This document shows, piece by piece, positions 8,169 through 16,569 of a DNA stretch of 64,000 nt. Within the stretch, counting starts at the first letter, position 1. Each line of letters starts with the position of its first letter. The stretch is from positions 14,721 through 78,720 of the forward strand of contig FR889250.1 of NCBI GenBank assembly GCA_000431815.1, read 5' to 3'. The stretch comes from Butyrivibrio sp. CAG:318 (GTDB lineage Bacteria; Bacillota; Clostridia; Lachnospirales; Lachnospiraceae). A model generated the notes under the pieces. The model saw only the letters and a program-made list of their open reading frames with translations. It had not been told where the DNA came from and did not search any database. The translations under genes and the position numbers were made by a program.

Positions 8169-9443
8169 ATGACAGTAGAACTTATTTCGGTAGGAACCGA
8201 ATTATTGCTTGGCAATATAGTGAATACCAATGCGGCATACCTTTCCAGAGAATGTGCTGCACTCGGATTAAGCATGTATAACCAGTGTGTTGTAGGAGAT
8301 AATAATGCAAGACTTGCGCAGGCTTATACAGAGGCACTTGGACGCTCTGATATTATAATTCTCGGAGGAGGTCTTGGTCCGACAGAGGATGACCTTACCA
8401 AAGAAACCGTATGTGAGGTGTTGGGCGTCGGACTGACGGAAGATGCCAAAGCACGGGAAGACATGGAAAAGTGGCTTACCAATCTTGGACATGTGCCTAC
8501 AGCAAATAACTACAAGCAGGCACTTGTTCCGTCATCAACCGGCGAGAATGGTGAGATTGTATGTAAAAGTACAGTATTATATAATGATAACGGAACTGCG
8601 CCGGGAATAATAATAGAGAAAGACGGGCATTGTACAATATTGCTTCCAGGACCGCCGGATGAATTGAAACCGATGTTCGAGAAGAGTGTGAAACCTTATC
8701 TGGCATCACTTTCCGATGACGCCATATATTCTGTGATGATAAGAGAGTGCGGAACCGGAGAGAGTAATCTTGAGACCAAACTGATAGATCTTATCGATGC
8801 ACAGTCCAATCCTACAATTGCAACATATGCCAAGACAGGCTGCTGTGATATAAGAATAACAGCCCGCGGTGTGGATGAAGATGATGCTAAGAACAAAGTT
8901 AAACCTGTCGTTAAGGAAATAAAGAACAGACTGAAAGATGCGATATACTCAACGGATGAGAATGAGAATATAGAAGATGCATTGGTAAAACTTCTCAAAA
9001 AATATGACCTTAAAATATCAACCGCGGAGTCATGCACAGGCGGACTTGTTGCTGCGAAGCTTGTTAATGTGAGCGGTGCGTCGCAGGTATTTACACATGG
9101 ATTTATTACATATTCCAATAAAGCCAAGCGTAAAGTTCTTTCGGTTAACCGTGATACGCTGAAGAAATATTCGGCTGTCAGCAAAGAAGTTGCCAAAGAA
9201 ATGGCCAAAGGCTGTATCATAACGGCCGATTCCGATGTCGCAATAGCGGTTACCGGGTATGCAGGACCTGAGGATACCAAGGATGAACCTAAGGGACTTG
9301 TATATATTTCATGCGCAGTTGGTGATAAAGTTATTGCAGAGAAGTTTAAATTTAACGGAACCCGTGCCAAAATCCGTGAAAATGCAGCAGTTAAGGCTCT
9401 CAATATGGCAAGGCTTGCAATTCTTGCGGCATATAGTAAATAA
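8169..9443 (+). CDS. cinA: CinA family protein (competence/damage-inducible; NMN deamidase type)
   Basis: About 424 residues comprise an N-terminal molybdopterin-binding-like domain (GTELLLGNIVNTN, ILGGGLGPTEDDLT) and a C-terminal CinA domain (STAESCTGGL, FTHGFITYSN, AVTGYAGP). The family hydrolyses ADP-ribose and deamidates nicotinamide nucleotides, salvaging NAD. The open frame begins at 8142, but the ATG at 8169 follows TGGAGG with good spacing. In many Firmicutes cinA precedes recA; here it ends the rimO-pgsA run instead. Confidence 0.93.
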   Translation: MTVELISVGTELLLGNIVNTNAAYLSRECAALGLSMYNQCVVGDNNARLAQAYTEALGRSDIIILGGGLGPTEDDLTKETVCEVLGVGLTEDAKAREDMEKWLTNLGHVPTANNYKQALVPSSTGENGEIVCKSTVLYNDNGTAPGIIIEKDGHCTILLPGPPDELKPMFEKSVKPYLASLSDDAIYSVMIRECGTGESNLETKLIDLIDAQSNPTIATYAKTGCCDIRITARGVDEDDAKNKVKPVVKEIKNRLKDAIYSTDENENIEDALVKLLKKYDLKISTAESCTGGLVAAKLVNVSGASQVFTHGFITYSNKAKRKVLSVNRDTLKKYSAVSKEVAKEMAKGCIITADSDVAIAVTGYAGPEDTKDEPKGLVYISCAVGDKVIAEKFKFNGTRAKIRENAAVKALNMARLAILAAYSK

Positions 9444-9467
9444 CAGTTGAAAGGATGACATGAATTT

Positions 9468-10739
9468 ATGGAAAAGAAACCATTTGTAACAAAAGAAAAA
9501 ATCGAAGAGATTGTACAGAAATATCCTACTCCTTTTCATATATATGATGAAAAAGGTATTCGTGAAAATGCAGCTAAAGTTAAACAGGCATTTGCATGGA
9601 ATAAGGGATTCAAGGAATTCTTTGCTGTTAAGGCGACACCGAACCCATTTCTTATCAATATCTTAAGAGAATACGGATGCGGAGTCGACTGTTCATCCAT
9701 GACTGAACTCATGCTTTCACATGCAATAGGATGCAAGGGTGAAGATATTATGTTTTCATCCAATGATACCCCGGCAGAAGAATTTAAATATGCAAGGGAA
9801 ATAGGTGCAACAATTAACCTTGACGATTTTACGCATATTGATTTTTTGGAGAAGGTTGCAGGGATTCCGGAGACGATAAGCTGCCGTTTTAATCCGGGCG
9901 GTTATTTTTCGATTGCCAACTCGATTATGGATAATCCTGGCGATGCCAAATACGGTTTCACCAAAGAACAGATAATAGAAGGATTTAAGACACTTAAGGC
10001 CAAGGGAGCAAAGAGATTCGGCATACATGCGTTCCTTGCAAGCAACACGGTTACCAATGATTACTATCCGGAACTTGCCAGAATCCTTTTTGAACTTGCT
10101 GTTGAAATCAGGGACAAAACAGGATGTGACATTAAATTTATAAACCTTTCAGGCGGTGTGGGAATTCCTTATAAACCGGATGCTGAGCCTAACGATATTA
10201 TTGCAATCGGAGAGGGTGTACACAAGGTGTATGATGAGGTGCTTACAGCAAACGGAATGGGTGATGTCGCTATTTATACTGAAATGGGAAGATTTATGCT
10301 TGGTCCTTATGGAGGACTTGTCACAAAAGCAACTCACGAGAAACATACATACAAAGAGTATATAGGCGTAGATGCCTGTGCATGCAACCTTATGCGTCCG
10401 GCAATGTATGGTGCATATCATCATATTACGGTTCTCGGTAAAGAAAACGAACCATGTGATCATAAATATGATGTGACAGGTTCGCTTTGCGAGAATAATG
10501 ATAAATTTGCAATAGACAGAATGCTTCCGAAGATTGATATGGGAGATTATCTATTTATACATGATACAGGAGCGCATGGATTTTCAATGGGATACAATTA
10601 TAACGGCAAACTTCGTTCGGCTGAGATTCTCCTCAAGGAGGACGGAAGTTTTGAACTCATAAGAAGAGCTGAGACACCACAGGATTATTTCAGAACATTT
10701 GACTGTTTTGATATTCTTGATTCGATTATTAAGAAATAA
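9468..10739 (+). CDS. lysA: Diaminopimelate decarboxylase-type PLP enzyme
   Basis: This 423-residue fold-III PLP decarboxylase has the lysine of FFAVKATPNP (K55) for the Schiff base, a GGVGIPY phosphate-binding loop, and the C-terminal GSLCENNDKFA segment that supplies the partner active-site cysteine. LysA converts meso-diaminopimelate to lysine. The sequence departs from the standard LysA start and the segment around 200-300, so a related decarboxylase is possible. The ribosome binding site AAAGGA is somewhat distant (about 13 bases). Confidence 0.75.
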   Translation: MEKKPFVTKEKIEEIVQKYPTPFHIYDEKGIRENAAKVKQAFAWNKGFKEFFAVKATPNPFLINILREYGCGVDCSSMTELMLSHAIGCKGEDIMFSSNDTPAEEFKYAREIGATINLDDFTHIDFLEKVAGIPETISCRFNPGGYFSIANSIMDNPGDAKYGFTKEQIIEGFKTLKAKGAKRFGIHAFLASNTVTNDYYPELARILFELAVEIRDKTGCDIKFINLSGGVGIPYKPDAEPNDIIAIGEGVHKVYDEVLTANGMGDVAIYTEMGRFMLGPYGGLVTKATHEKHTYKEYIGVDACACNLMRPAMYGAYHHITVLGKENEPCDHKYDVTGSLCENNDKFAIDRMLPKIDMGDYLFIHDTGAHGFSMGYNYNGKLRSAEILLKEDGSFELIRRAETPQDYFRTFDCFDILDSIIKK

Positions 10740-10756
10740 ACAACCGGGAGATTTGT

Positions 10757-12157
10757 ATGGCTGAGTTAATGACAGCAGTTAATGAATTGCTCAAAGGAAA
10801 AAGAGTAGAAGAAAATGCGGATATTTATTGTGACGGCATAGAAACGTTATACAAAAGCAGTGCGTATGTCAAATTATGTATGAATTATCATATTTTTTCG
10901 GAAGTATACGAAGAGATTGAAGACGACGAGAAAAATGTTATTCAGCCTGTAGTGGCAAGAATCCAGACTTTAATGGGCAATCTTGTCGATTGCAATGATA
11001 TTGACGCAGGACTTATCGAAGAAGCGGAAAGCATAAGGGAGCGGCTGGTCAATGTAATGGAGATACTTACTGCACATGCCGACCGTCTTCAGATATTCGA
11101 ATATATGCTTAACCGAATTGAGTTCAGATTCAGAAATGAACCTTTTGACAGTACATATTACAATGACGGGTTTGAACGTGATATTGAAAGATATGTTCTG
11201 AGTGACAGGGATAATGCTGTCATTAATATGAAAATAACCCAGATGGTAAGCCAGCTGCCAATGCGTTTGTCACAGAACAGGTTCTTTAATATAATTGAGA
11301 ATTCCCTTTCCATATACAAGGGAAGCGAACGCTCGTCACTTGATGACTTTGTATATATGATAAAGACAGCGGGGACGCTTTTTCGGCCGGCTAATTTTGA
11401 AGATGAGTTTGATGAGATTCTTTCGATTGAGAAGGAGCTTTCTGGACTTGACTATGATTCGCTTGATAAAACCGGATATGAGAAAGCAAGAATGGCTTAT
11501 GATAAGGTATCTGTTCTTACGGAAAGATATTCGGATGCGTGCGTTATGCTTACACAGGTGATAAATGATTTATACTCTATCATGCTTTGCGCCGGAGCGG
11601 CAACGGATGATGAGGAACGTAATGACCTTATAAGAAAAATTATAACAGCGGATTATAATATTGTTAACGGAAATGCAGCAAGAAGCGGTGATGAAGAAAC
11701 TATGCTTGCCGGACTTGAAGGAGTTCAGGAGAGCATAAGCCGAAGGCTTTATACACCGGATTCTACACTTGATGAGATAATAAATATCAATTATGATATA
11801 ATGACCAGAACCGGTCTGATAAGCCGGTTTGATAAACTTAAAACTGTCAGCAGACTTCAGTCGGCAAGTACATTTGCGGTTCTTGAAGATGTACAGGTCG
11901 ATAAAGAAGCTGTTGATGATGAGTATGCTGCCAAAGCGGCCGGAAATCTTATAGAAGAATTTAAGAAACTTTTTGACGGTGGAAGCAGGCTTAAGAGAAG
12001 GGCTGTAATGGCTTCTGTTGTAGGCAGTCTTCCGGTATTCTTCAATAATTTTGACGAATTTAAAGATTATGTCCATATATCACTGATGCAATGCAGTGAT
12101 GAGGCAGAAAGACAGGCAGTTCTTGCATTGGCGAATATTTTAATATCCGGTGACTGA
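10757..12157 (+). CDS. Conserved-looking soluble helical protein, unknown function
   Basis: The 466-residue acidic protein has no signal peptide, no hydrophobic span and no motif that I recognise. Heptad-like helical stretches rich in Glu, Asp and Leu dominate, and the last 60 residues (RRAVMASVVGSLPVFF, EFKDYVHISLM, ALANILISGD) look like a compact helical domain. GGGAG precedes the ATG at good spacing. It lies 17 bases after the lysA-like gene and just before the DUF2953/gerW genes, so it may be co-transcribed with sporulation-related functions. Function not assigned. Confidence 0.8.
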   Translation: MAELMTAVNELLKGKRVEENADIYCDGIETLYKSSAYVKLCMNYHIFSEVYEEIEDDEKNVIQPVVARIQTLMGNLVDCNDIDAGLIEEAESIRERLVNVMEILTAHADRLQIFEYMLNRIEFRFRNEPFDSTYYNDGFERDIERYVLSDRDNAVINMKITQMVSQLPMRLSQNRFFNIIENSLSIYKGSERSSLDDFVYMIKTAGTLFRPANFEDEFDEILSIEKELSGLDYDSLDKTGYEKARMAYDKVSVLTERYSDACVMLTQVINDLYSIMLCAGAATDDEERNDLIRKIITADYNIVNGNAARSGDEETMLAGLEGVQESISRRLYTPDSTLDEIININYDIMTRTGLISRFDKLKTVSRLQSASTFAVLEDVQVDKEAVDDEYAAKAAGNLIEEFKKLFDGGSRLKRRAVMASVVGSLPVFFNNFDEFKDYVHISLMQCSDEAERQAVLALANILISGD

Positions 12158-12158
12158 T

Positions 12159-12512
12159 ATGTATTGGTATAAGAAACTATATTTTGGAGACAATGCAATA
12201 GAAAAGTCAAAAGAAATTATGCGCTCATTGAAGAAAAATGAGCCATGTTTCGGAATATATCTTGTTGTCATATCTAATATGCCCGGAAATCTTCTGGATA
12301 TACTGGAATGGCCCGGATATATTCTGGACGGTCCGATAAGGCAGAAAGTCAGCAGATTGCGCAATCAGGGCAAGTCCGGCAGGTGCATTGTCGGGGTTGC
12401 ATCCGGGTATCAGGATGCACTTTTGCTGGTAAGACGCATAATAGACGAAGTGTATCGTGAAACCGGTGGTTTTGACGTAGCCGGTTATCTGGGTGTGGAG
12501 CAGGACGAATAA
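12159..12512 (+). CDS. Small conserved protein, unknown function
   Basis: About 117 residues with no membrane span form an alternating helix/strand pattern ending in a helix (ALLLVRRIIDEVYRETGGF). A GTG at 12150 in the same frame is an alternative start; the ATG at 12159 avoids overlap with the preceding gene. Its stop codon overlaps the next start (TAATG), so it is coupled to the DUF2953 gene. I recognise no named family. Confidence 0.75.
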   Translation: MYWYKKLYFGDNAIEKSKEIMRSLKKNEPCFGIYLVVISNMPGNLLDILEWPGYILDGPIRQKVSRLRNQGKSGRCIVGVASGYQDALLLVRRIIDEVYRETGGFDVAGYLGVEQDE

Positions 12513-13417
12513 TGATTTTTGTGACTATTTTACTTACGATTCTGAAAATAACAGGGCTGGTGCTTGCGGGAATAATAGGACTCGCATTGCTGCTTGTTCT
12601 CTGGATTCTGCTATCACCGATTCGGTATAAAGGAAGAATTAAGTATTCCGGAAAGCCCGATATCAGGATTAAAGCGTCATATCTGTGCCACATTTTTTCA
12701 GGGTATTTTATACTGGATGAGAATGGACAAAAGGCGGATTTTAAAATATTCTGGAAAAGCATGCTTAACAGAAAATCCGGGACGGCGTCACATAGGCAGA
12801 AAAAAACAAAACCAACCGATACTGATTTAATAAAACCGGATAAACCGGAGGACTTTTATAAGGCAGAAGAACCGGAGACATTGAAAACTTCGGAAAATGT
12901 CAGTGACAACGAATTAAAGAAAAACGAAGTCAAAGTGGAGAATCCACCGGAGAATAACCCAAAGCCTAAAAAAAGTATTTTCAAAAAGCTCAAAGATGTA
13001 TATAATAAAATCAGGAATTTCATAAAAAACATGTCGGAACGTGTTCGCAATGCATTGGACATGCGCGACAAAATCATATCTGAAATAGATAATGCCGACA
13101 ACAGGGAAGCGGTCAATTATGGACTTGTGCTGCTTAAGAAGGTTCTTAAACATATTTTGCCGCGCCGCCACCGTATCTATATACGATTCGGAACGGGTGA
13201 TCCCGCATCTACAGGACAGTATCTGGGGCTTATGTATGCATTTGGAGCGTGGCTTGGTCTTAATCTTGTAGTGGCGCCTGACTTTGATGATAAGGTCATT
13301 GAATGTGATATTCCTTTTAGAGGTCATATAAGTATTGCAGTCCTGCTTTTGTGGGCAGTGAAAGCATACCGGAACAAGAAATTTATGTCATTTATTGACA
13401 AGATACGTAACAGATAG
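12512..13417 (+). CDS. DUF2953 domain protein (YtfI-like)
   Basis: The 301-residue protein has an N-terminal hydrophobic span (about 5-35), a strand-rich segment (YKGRIKYSG, IRIKASYL), a Lys/Glu/Pro-rich linker, and a C-terminal region (RRHRIYIRFGTGDPASTGQYLGLMYA) typical of DUF2953. In Bacillus the equivalent gene ytfI sits directly before ytfJ (gerW), exactly as here. A membrane-associated role in sporulation is therefore suggested, but the biochemical function is not known. Confidence 0.85.
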   Translation: MIFVTILLTILKITGLVLAGIIGLALLLVLWILLSPIRYKGRIKYSGKPDIRIKASYLCHIFSGYFILDENGQKADFKIFWKSMLNRKSGTASHRQKKTKPTDTDLIKPDKPEDFYKAEEPETLKTSENVSDNELKKNEVKVENPPENNPKPKKSIFKKLKDVYNKIRNFIKNMSERVRNALDMRDKIISEIDNADNREAVNYGLVLLKKVLKHILPRRHRIYIRFGTGDPASTGQYLGLMYAFGAWLGLNLVVAPDFDDKVIECDIPFRGHISIAVLLLWAVKAYRNKKFMSFIDKIRNR

Positions 13418-13437
13418 AATAACATGGAGGATATATT

Positions 13438-13827
13438 ATGGCTGATAACAAATTTGATACAACAGTTTCATCGCTTTTTAAAGGAATGGATGGATTCCTT
13501 TCTGCCAAGACTGTTGTCGGGGAACCTGTGACTGTAAATGATACAATCATACTGCCGCTTGTTGATGTTTCGTTCGGTGTGGCTGCAGGTGCTGGAAATA
13601 ATGATAACAAGAATAAAGCGGCCGGCGGAATGGGCGGCAAAATGAGTCCGAGCGCGGTACTTGTCATTCATGATGGGATTACCAGACTTGTCAATGTCAA
13701 GAATCAGGATTCCGTTAGCAAAATTATCGATATGATACCTGACATCATTGATAAGATTAAGAGTTTTAAAGATGGCAAGAAAGATCCTGACATAGAAAAA
13801 GCGGTTGATGATGTGATAAATGAATAA
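13438..13827 (+). CDS. gerW: Spore protein YtfJ / GerW family
   Basis: The 129-residue protein matches the YtfJ/GerW family: TVVGEPV, a central TIILPLVDVSFGVAAGAG, a Gly-rich low-complexity loop, and PSAVLVIHDG. In Bacillus, GerW is made in spores and is needed for normal germination. It follows the DUF2953 gene by 20 bases and has a strong AGGAGG site spelled TGGAGGATATATT. Its presence suggests an endospore former, or a lineage that retained this gene after losing sporulation. Confidence 0.92.
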   Translation: MADNKFDTTVSSLFKGMDGFLSAKTVVGEPVTVNDTIILPLVDVSFGVAAGAGNNDNKNKAAGGMGGKMSPSAVLVIHDGITRLVNVKNQDSVSKIIDMIPDIIDKIKSFKDGKKDPDIEKAVDDVINE

Positions 13828-13882
13828 GGCGTATGGCTAATCTCATATGATATACTAAAAGGTTCGGCCGGAGAGTATGCTG

Positions 13883-14038
13883 ATGAGAAGAGTAATAGGT
13901 TTTGCATTGTTTTTTACGGGTATTGGCATGATTATAGGGCTATTCATAGAAAGTGTGTTCTGGAGCGTGTGCATTATACTTGGACTGTTGATAATAGGAT
14001 ACAATCTGTTTATGAGCTGCCCAGGCAAAAGACACTGA
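13883..14038 (+). CDS. Tiny two-span membrane protein
   Basis: An ORF of 51 residues consists almost wholly of two hydrophobic helices (about residues 3-20 and 25-44) with a basic start and a polar, cysteine-containing end (SCPGKRH). An ATG at 13877 is also in frame, but GGAG at 13870-13873 is nine bases from the ATG at 13883 and only three from the other. It lies between gerW and the rpmB promoter. Expression is plausible from the ribosome binding site; no family is recognised. Confidence 0.55.
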   Translation: MRRVIGFALFFTGIGMIIGLFIESVFWSVCIILGLLIIGYNLFMSCPGKRH

Positions 14039-14083
14039 TTTTTTGCTAATTTCATAAAAAACACACATTTTGTAAAAAAACAC

Positions 14084-14112
14084 TTGCAAAAATAACTCAT
14101 ATCTGTTATCAT
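14084..14112 (+). promoter_or_regulatory. Promoter of rpmB
   Basis: TTGCAA (14084-14089) and TATCAT (14107-14112) are separated by 17 bases. A short hairpin (AGCCC 14126-14130 with GGGCT 14136-14140) lies in the leader. Confidence 0.6.
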
Positions 14113-14164
14113 AACTTTTGTTGTGAGCCCGTATGGGGCTTAATATCTTAAAGGAGGTGCAAAC

Positions 14165-14350
14165 ATGGCTAAATGTGCTGTTTGTGATAAAGGAGCTCAC
14201 TTTGGAATTAAAGTAAGCCACTCACATAGAAGATCTAATAAAATGTGGAAATCAAATATCAAGTCTGTAAAGGTTAAGGTAAATGGCCAGGCTAAAAAGA
14301 TGTATGTATGTACTTCTTGTTTAAGATCAGGCGCTGTAGAAAGAGCTTAA
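14165..14350 (+). CDS. rpmB: 50S ribosomal protein L28, zinc-binding form
   Basis: The 61-residue protein is L28 in its C-plus form, with CxxC at residues 4-7 and a second CxxC near residue 50 (CTSC), which together bind zinc. It belongs to the large ribosomal subunit. It starts after AAGGAGGTG and ends at a terminator, so it is monocistronic. Having rpmB next to the Asp23 and FakA-like genes matches the order in Bacillus. Confidence 0.97.
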   Translation: MAKCAVCDKGAHFGIKVSHSHRRSNKMWKSNIKSVKVKVNGQAKKMYVCTSCLRSGAVERA

Positions 14351-14367
14351 TTAAGGACAGATAGGGA

Positions 14368-14398
14368 CCGGAAGGCGACTGCCTTTCGGTTTTTTTTT
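14368..14398 (+). terminator. Terminator after rpmB
   Basis: ACCGgAAGGC pairs with GCCTTtCGGT, followed by eight T. Confidence 0.92.
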
Positions 14399-14429
14399 GT
14401 TTTGATAAACCGGATGGTTTTTATAAGTG

Positions 14430-14458
14430 TTGCAATTCCGGTTACAATAATGTATAAT
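14430..14458 (+). promoter_or_regulatory. Promoter of the Asp23/fakA-like/recG operon
   Basis: TTGCAA (14430-14435) and a perfect TATAAT (14453-14458) have a 17-base spacer. Confidence 0.75.
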
Positions 14459-14492
14459 AAATTGTCAAAACTATTTATTAGGAGGGCTAAGC

Positions 14493-14852
14493 ATGAAAGG
14501 ACAAATAGAGAATCAGTTTGGTGAAGTGCGAATTGACAGTGAAGTCATTGCCAAATATGCCGGAGCTGCAGCAGTTGAATGTTTCGGTATTGTCGGAATG
14601 GCTACAATTAATATGAAAGACGGACTGGTTAAGCTTCTTAAGAGAGAGAGCCTTACCCGCGGTGTCAATGTTACTTACGATGAGAATAATAAGCTCATTA
14701 TTGATTTCCATGTTATTGTTGCTTATGGCGTATCCGTATCAACGGTAGCTGACAATCTTGTTCATAATGTCAAATATAAAGTAGAAGAATTTACCGGTCT
14801 TAAGGTCGGAAGAATAAACGTATATGTTGAAGGCGTAAGAATTATCGATTGA
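14493..14852 (+). CDS. Asp23/Gls24 family envelope stress protein (YloU-like)
   Basis: The 119-residue protein has the Asp23/DUF322 pattern: GEVRIDSEVIAKYAG at the start, IIDFHVIVAYGVSVSTVADNL in the middle and GLKVGRINVYVEGVR at the end. Members are cytoplasmic and associate with the membrane under envelope stress. It lies directly before the fatty-acid-kinase-like gene, as yloU precedes yloV in Bacillus. Start set by TAGGAGG. Confidence 0.9.
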   Translation: MKGQIENQFGEVRIDSEVIAKYAGAAAVECFGIVGMATINMKDGLVKLLKRESLTRGVNVTYDENNKLIIDFHVIVAYGVSVSTVADNLVHNVKYKVEEFTGLKVGRINVYVEGVRIID

Positions 14853-14893
14853 TTTGTCGGTTGCTTTGACATAGTATTAAGGAGGATTTAGAA

Positions 14894-16558
14894 GTGGCAA
14901 CTACTACAATAGACGCAGAGGTTCTTAAGAAACTTTTTCTTGCCGGTGCGGCTAATCTTGAAGCTAAGAAAGAATGGATTAATGACCTGAATGTATTTCC
15001 TGTACCTGACGGTGATACAGGTACTAATATGACATTGACAATAATGTCGGCAGCCAAGGAAGTTAATTCACTCGCTGCCCCTACGATGCAGACACTTTCA
15101 AAAGCAATATCCGGCGGCTCATTAAGAGGCGCAAGAGGTAATTCCGGAGTTATACTTTCACAGCTGCTCAGAGGATTTACCAAGGTTGTTAGGGATTACG
15201 ATGAACTCGATTCAATTATTATATCGACGGCATTCCAGAAGGCTGTTGAGACTGCATATAAGGCGGTAATGAAGCCAAAGGAAGGAACCATACTTACTGT
15301 TGCCAGAGGAATGGCAGATAAGATTCTTGATCTTTCAACAGAGATAGATGATTTAGAAGAATTACTTGATAAAGTTATCAAATACGGAGATGAAGTGCTT
15401 GAGCATACGCCTGACTTACTCCCTGTGCTTAAACAGGCTGGCGTTGTGGATTCGGGCGGACAGGGACTTATGCAGATCATGAAGGGTGCATATGATGCAC
15501 TCATGGGTGAGGAGATTAATTACGAAGCGGTTGCCAGCCAGGGCGGACCTTCCGGATCTTCTGAAGTATCTGCACAGGGACTCGAAGAGAAAGAAATTAA
15601 GTTCGGTTATTGTACTGAATTCATAGTTATGCTTGAAAAACCGTATGATGCGGCTAAAGAAGCTGAATTCAAGGCATATCTTGAATCAATAGGTGATTCT
15701 ATCGTACTGGTATCGGATGGTGAGATTGTTAAGGTACATGTTCATACCAATCATCCGGGACTTGCATTTGAAAAGGGACTTACTTTTGGTTCACTTACCA
15801 GAATGAAAGTTGACAATATGCGCGAAGAACACCAGGAAAGAGTTATAGCCAATGCCGAGAAAGCTGCAAAGGAACAGGCAAAGAAAGACGAGCCTAAGAA
15901 AAAATACGGATTTATATCGGTATCTGCAGGAGAAGGCTTAAGTGAGATATTCAAGAGCCTTGGTGTTGATTATATAATCGAAGGCGGCCAGACAATGAAC
16001 CCGAGTACGGAGGATATGTTAAATGCCATCGATAAGGTTAATGCTGAGAATGTATTTATTTTCCCGAATAACTCCAATATTATTCTTGCTGCCAATCAGG
16101 CACAGAGTATTGTTGAAGACAAGAATATAATTGTTATTCCTACGAAAACCATTCCACAGGGAATATCAGCTCTTATCGCATATTCGGAAGAAGCATCTCC
16201 GGAGGAGAATACGGGAGCGATGACGGAAGAAATCGCCAATATTAAGTCAGGTTCAGTGACGTACGCCGTACGTGATACGGAAATTGACGATAAGACCATC
16301 AAACAGGGCGATATAATGGGTATCGGAGATAAGACCATACTCTCCGTAGGACAGAATATTCAGGATGTTACCAAGGATATGATTGAGCAGCTCGCAGGAG
16401 ATGATGCTGAACTTATAAGTATCTATTACGGTTCGGATGTTACTGAAGAAGATGCCAATGCGCTTGCCAAGGCGGTTGAAGCGGTATATCCTGATGTTGA
16501 TGTTGAGGTAAATTACGGCGGACAGCCAATTTATTATTATATTTTATCTGTTGAGTAA
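14894..16558 (+). CDS. fakA: DAK2/DegV-type kinase, fatty acid kinase FakA-like (YloV)
   Basis: The 554-residue protein has an N-terminal DhaL-like nucleotide-binding domain with PVPDGDTGTNM (about 37-45), a middle domain (KFGYCTEFIVML, VHVHTNHPG) and a C-terminal DegV-like half (FISVSAGEGLSEIFKSLGVD, FPNNSNI). This is the YloV/FakA layout. FakA with a FakB partner phosphorylates fatty acids for phospholipid synthesis. GTG start after AAGGAGG. recG follows by 11 bases, conserving the Bacillus neighbourhood. Confidence 0.88.
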   Translation: MATTTIDAEVLKKLFLAGAANLEAKKEWINDLNVFPVPDGDTGTNMTLTIMSAAKEVNSLAAPTMQTLSKAISGGSLRGARGNSGVILSQLLRGFTKVVRDYDELDSIIISTAFQKAVETAYKAVMKPKEGTILTVARGMADKILDLSTEIDDLEELLDKVIKYGDEVLEHTPDLLPVLKQAGVVDSGGQGLMQIMKGAYDALMGEEINYEAVASQGGPSGSSEVSAQGLEEKEIKFGYCTEFIVMLEKPYDAAKEAEFKAYLESIGDSIVLVSDGEIVKVHVHTNHPGLAFEKGLTFGSLTRMKVDNMREEHQERVIANAEKAAKEQAKKDEPKKKYGFISVSAGEGLSEIFKSLGVDYIIEGGQTMNPSTEDMLNAIDKVNAENVFIFPNNSNIILAANQAQSIVEDKNIIVIPTKTIPQGISALIAYSEEASPEENTGAMTEEIANIKSGSVTYAVRDTEIDDKTIKQGDIMGIGDKTILSVGQNIQDVTKDMIEQLAGDDAELISIYYGSDVTEEDANALAKAVEAVYPDVDVEVNYGGQPIYYYILSVE

Positions 16559-16569
16559 TCGGGTGGATT

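Noticed and set aside
8696..9403. A 235-codon minus-strand open frame
   Set aside because: It is antisense to the conserved cinA C-terminal domain and has no ribosome binding site.
11570..12076. A 168-codon minus-strand open frame
   Set aside because: It lies entirely within the plus-strand gene at 10757, which has a proper ribosome binding site; the antisense translation is of low complexity.
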